Shown: positions 16,796 to 17,870 of the stretch, one piece after another | Numbering within the stretch: the first letter of the stretch is position 1 | How the letters are laid out: every line of letters starts with the position of its first letter | Assembly (NCBI GenBank): GCA_000433175.1 | Contig: HF986604.1 | Span: 1 to 17,870, forward strand | Source of the DNA: Prevotella sp. CAG:1058 | Lineage (GTDB): Bacteria > Bacteroidota > Bacteroidia > Bacteroidales > Bacteroidaceae | Direction of reading: 5' to 3' | Length of the DNA: 17,870 nt | Notes under the pieces: model-generated | Database searches by the model: none | Told to the model about the DNA's origin: nothing | Seen by the model: the letters and a program-made list of their open reading frames with translations, nothing else | Translations under genes and position numbers: made by a program

Positions 16796-17614
16796 ATGGA
16801 AACGTATAACGAAAAGATAATAATGCTTGGCACGGGCAGCGCTTCCGTGACGAGATGCTACAACACATGCTTCTTCCTGAAGACTCCGGGGACTGTGCTG
16901 CTTGTCGACGCAGGCGGCGGCAACGGCATAATGGCGCAGATAGCTAAGGCCGGAATAAGGCTGGAAGACATTCACCACATGTTTGTAACCCATGCCCATA
17001 CGGACCACATCCTGGGCGCGGTGTGGGTGGTAAGGCTCATAATGCAGAGGGTGTTGGACGGCAGGTTTGAGGGCTGTTTCAGTATTTACGGCAACGACAA
17101 GGTAATAAGCACGCTGCGGCAGATATGCCTCATGACGCTCCACAAGAACTATAACGCCCTGCTTGACGGCAGGATAAGGCTGTGCGTGCTTGACGACGGC
17201 GACGAATTTCAGGCCGGCGACATCAACCTGAAGTGCTTCGACGTGCTTTCGGACAAGGAAAAGCAGTTCGGCTTCCGTGCCGTAATGCCGTCGGGCAAGA
17301 CCGTCGTGTGCATGGGCGACGAGCCGTGCAACGAGGCCAACTATCCGCTGGCGCGCGGTGCCGACTGGCTTATGTGCGAGGCGTTCTGCCTGTACAGGGA
17401 CCGCGACATATTCAAGCCCTACGAGAAATACCACAGCACGGCGGCCGACGCCGGCGCAGTTGCGGCCCGGTTGGGCGTGAAGAACCTGCTGCTATACCAT
17501 ACCGAAGACAAGACGCTGGCCACGCGCAAGGCCGAATATACCAAGGAAGCGGCGCAGCATTTCAAGGGAAACATCTTCGTGCCCGACGACCTTGAAGTAT
17601 TTGACATATGTTGA
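16796..17614 (+). CDS. Metallo-beta-lactamase-fold hydrolase, RNase Z-like
   Basis: This 272-residue cytoplasmic protein has no signal peptide or membrane segment. It opens with the RNase Z-type strand IIMLGTGSAS and has the metal motif THAHTDH (H66, H68, D70, H71), followed by MGDEP (D175, the usual bridging Asp) and LLLYHTED (H235, the usual last ligand). H213 in EKYHSTA lies on the loop before it. RNase Z, phosphodiesterases and lactonases share this arrangement, so the substrate is unknown. It lacks the long exosite arm of true tRNase Z, and the middle His ligand expected between H71 and D175 is not evident (D153 lies at the matching place before QFGFR). The start at 16796 is the first in-frame ATG, just after the promoter. 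Position outside the PUL terminator and its own promoter argue against a role in glycan use. Confidence 0.85.
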   Translation: METYNEKIIMLGTGSASVTRCYNTCFFLKTPGTVLLVDAGGGNGIMAQIAKAGIRLEDIHHMFVTHAHTDHILGAVWVVRLIMQRVLDGRFEGCFSIYGNDKVISTLRQICLMTLHKNYNALLDGRIRLCVLDDGDEFQAGDINLKCFDVLSDKEKQFGFRAVMPSGKTVVCMGDEPCNEANYPLARGADWLMCEAFCLYRDRDIFKPYEKYHSTAADAGAVAARLGVKNLLLYHTEDKTLATRKAEYTKEAAQHFKGNIFVPDDLEVFDIC

Positions 17615-17870
17615 GAACCCTGCCTGTATGCCTGGCGTTACGTCCTTAGCGCATAATACTTGGCCGTATGACGGTATGGACTGTATGTTGACTTATGTAA
17701 CTTTAAAACCCTCCGGCCTGTCATTGTGTCACGGCGGATATGTACGTATTTTCCGTTGAAATAGGAAAAAGGAAGACTGGAAAAGTCTTTTACGGACGGG
17801 AATTTTTTACATTATGGCGCAAAATGTCTTGTCTTGGCAAAAGTTGACACATTTATGAACAATAAAAAAT
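17615..17870 (+). other. Intergenic tail without recognisable gene
   Basis: No coding frame of note is seen on either strand in these 256 bases. A short hairpin AAGACT/AGTCTT (17773-17778 with 17784-17789) followed by TT could be a weak terminator. An ATG at 17855 opens MNNKK and runs off the window edge; it might be the start of the next plus-strand gene, but five codons prove nothing. No good terminator for the MBL-fold gene was found directly after its stop. Confidence 0.4.

Noticed and set aside
1..17870. CRISPR arrays, tandem repeats, phage genes, toxin-antitoxin pairs or rRNA
   Set aside because: None seen on reading both strands; the genes are well accounted for by core functions, one PUL and one insertion sequence end.

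Overview
The window comes from a member of the Bacteroidota, most likely Prevotella or a close relative. The evidence is the complete SusC/SusD polysaccharide utilisation locus (PUL) with a hybrid two-component system regulator, the promoters of the Bacteroidota type (TAnnTTTG around -7, sometimes TTTG/TTG about 20 bp upstream), the weak or absent Shine-Dalgarno sequences, and AT-rich intergenic DNA between genes of roughly 50% GC. The genus is inferred from general resemblance only.

Layout. (1) Positions 1-265: the 5' end of an IS982-family insertion sequence, transcribed leftward and cut by the window edge. (2) Positions 281-2578, minus strand: a desulfoferrodoxin/superoxide reductase with a strong terminator, and upstream of it an S41 carboxyl-terminal processing protease. 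(3) Positions 2784-2952, plus strand: a tRNA-Asn(GTT) gene with its own consensus promoter and a UUCG-loop terminator. (4) Positions 3038-16718, plus strand: the PUL. It contains an HTCS sensor-regulator with its own terminator, then a tight operon GH16 - SusC - SusD - surface glycan-binding lipoprotein - GH3 with gaps of 12, 12, 27 and 6 bp, closed by one or two terminators. (5) Positions 16749-17614, plus strand: a separate RNase Z-like metallo-beta-lactamase-fold hydrolase. (6) Positions 17615-17870: no recognisable gene; the next gene may start at 17855.

How the PUL should work (inferred from families). The GH16 lipoprotein cuts a beta-glucan (mixed-linkage beta-1,3/1,4-glucan or laminarin-like beta-1,3-glucan) at the cell surface. 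The SusD-like and TIG-like lipoproteins hold polymer and oligosaccharides, the SusC-like TonB-dependent transporter imports them, and the periplasmic GH3 exo-beta-glucosidase releases glucose. The HTCS senses an oligosaccharide in the periplasm and switches on the operon. Just upstream of the operon there is a 13-bp direct repeat with a 21-bp period, placed where the missing -33 element should be; it is the best candidate for the HTCS operator.

I found no clearly undescribed system. The points most worth a second look are the candidate HTCS operator, a U-U mismatch and competing hairpin in the tRNA-Asn gene, the apparently missing third metal-binding His in the MBL-fold protein, and the start-codon choice for the HTCS.
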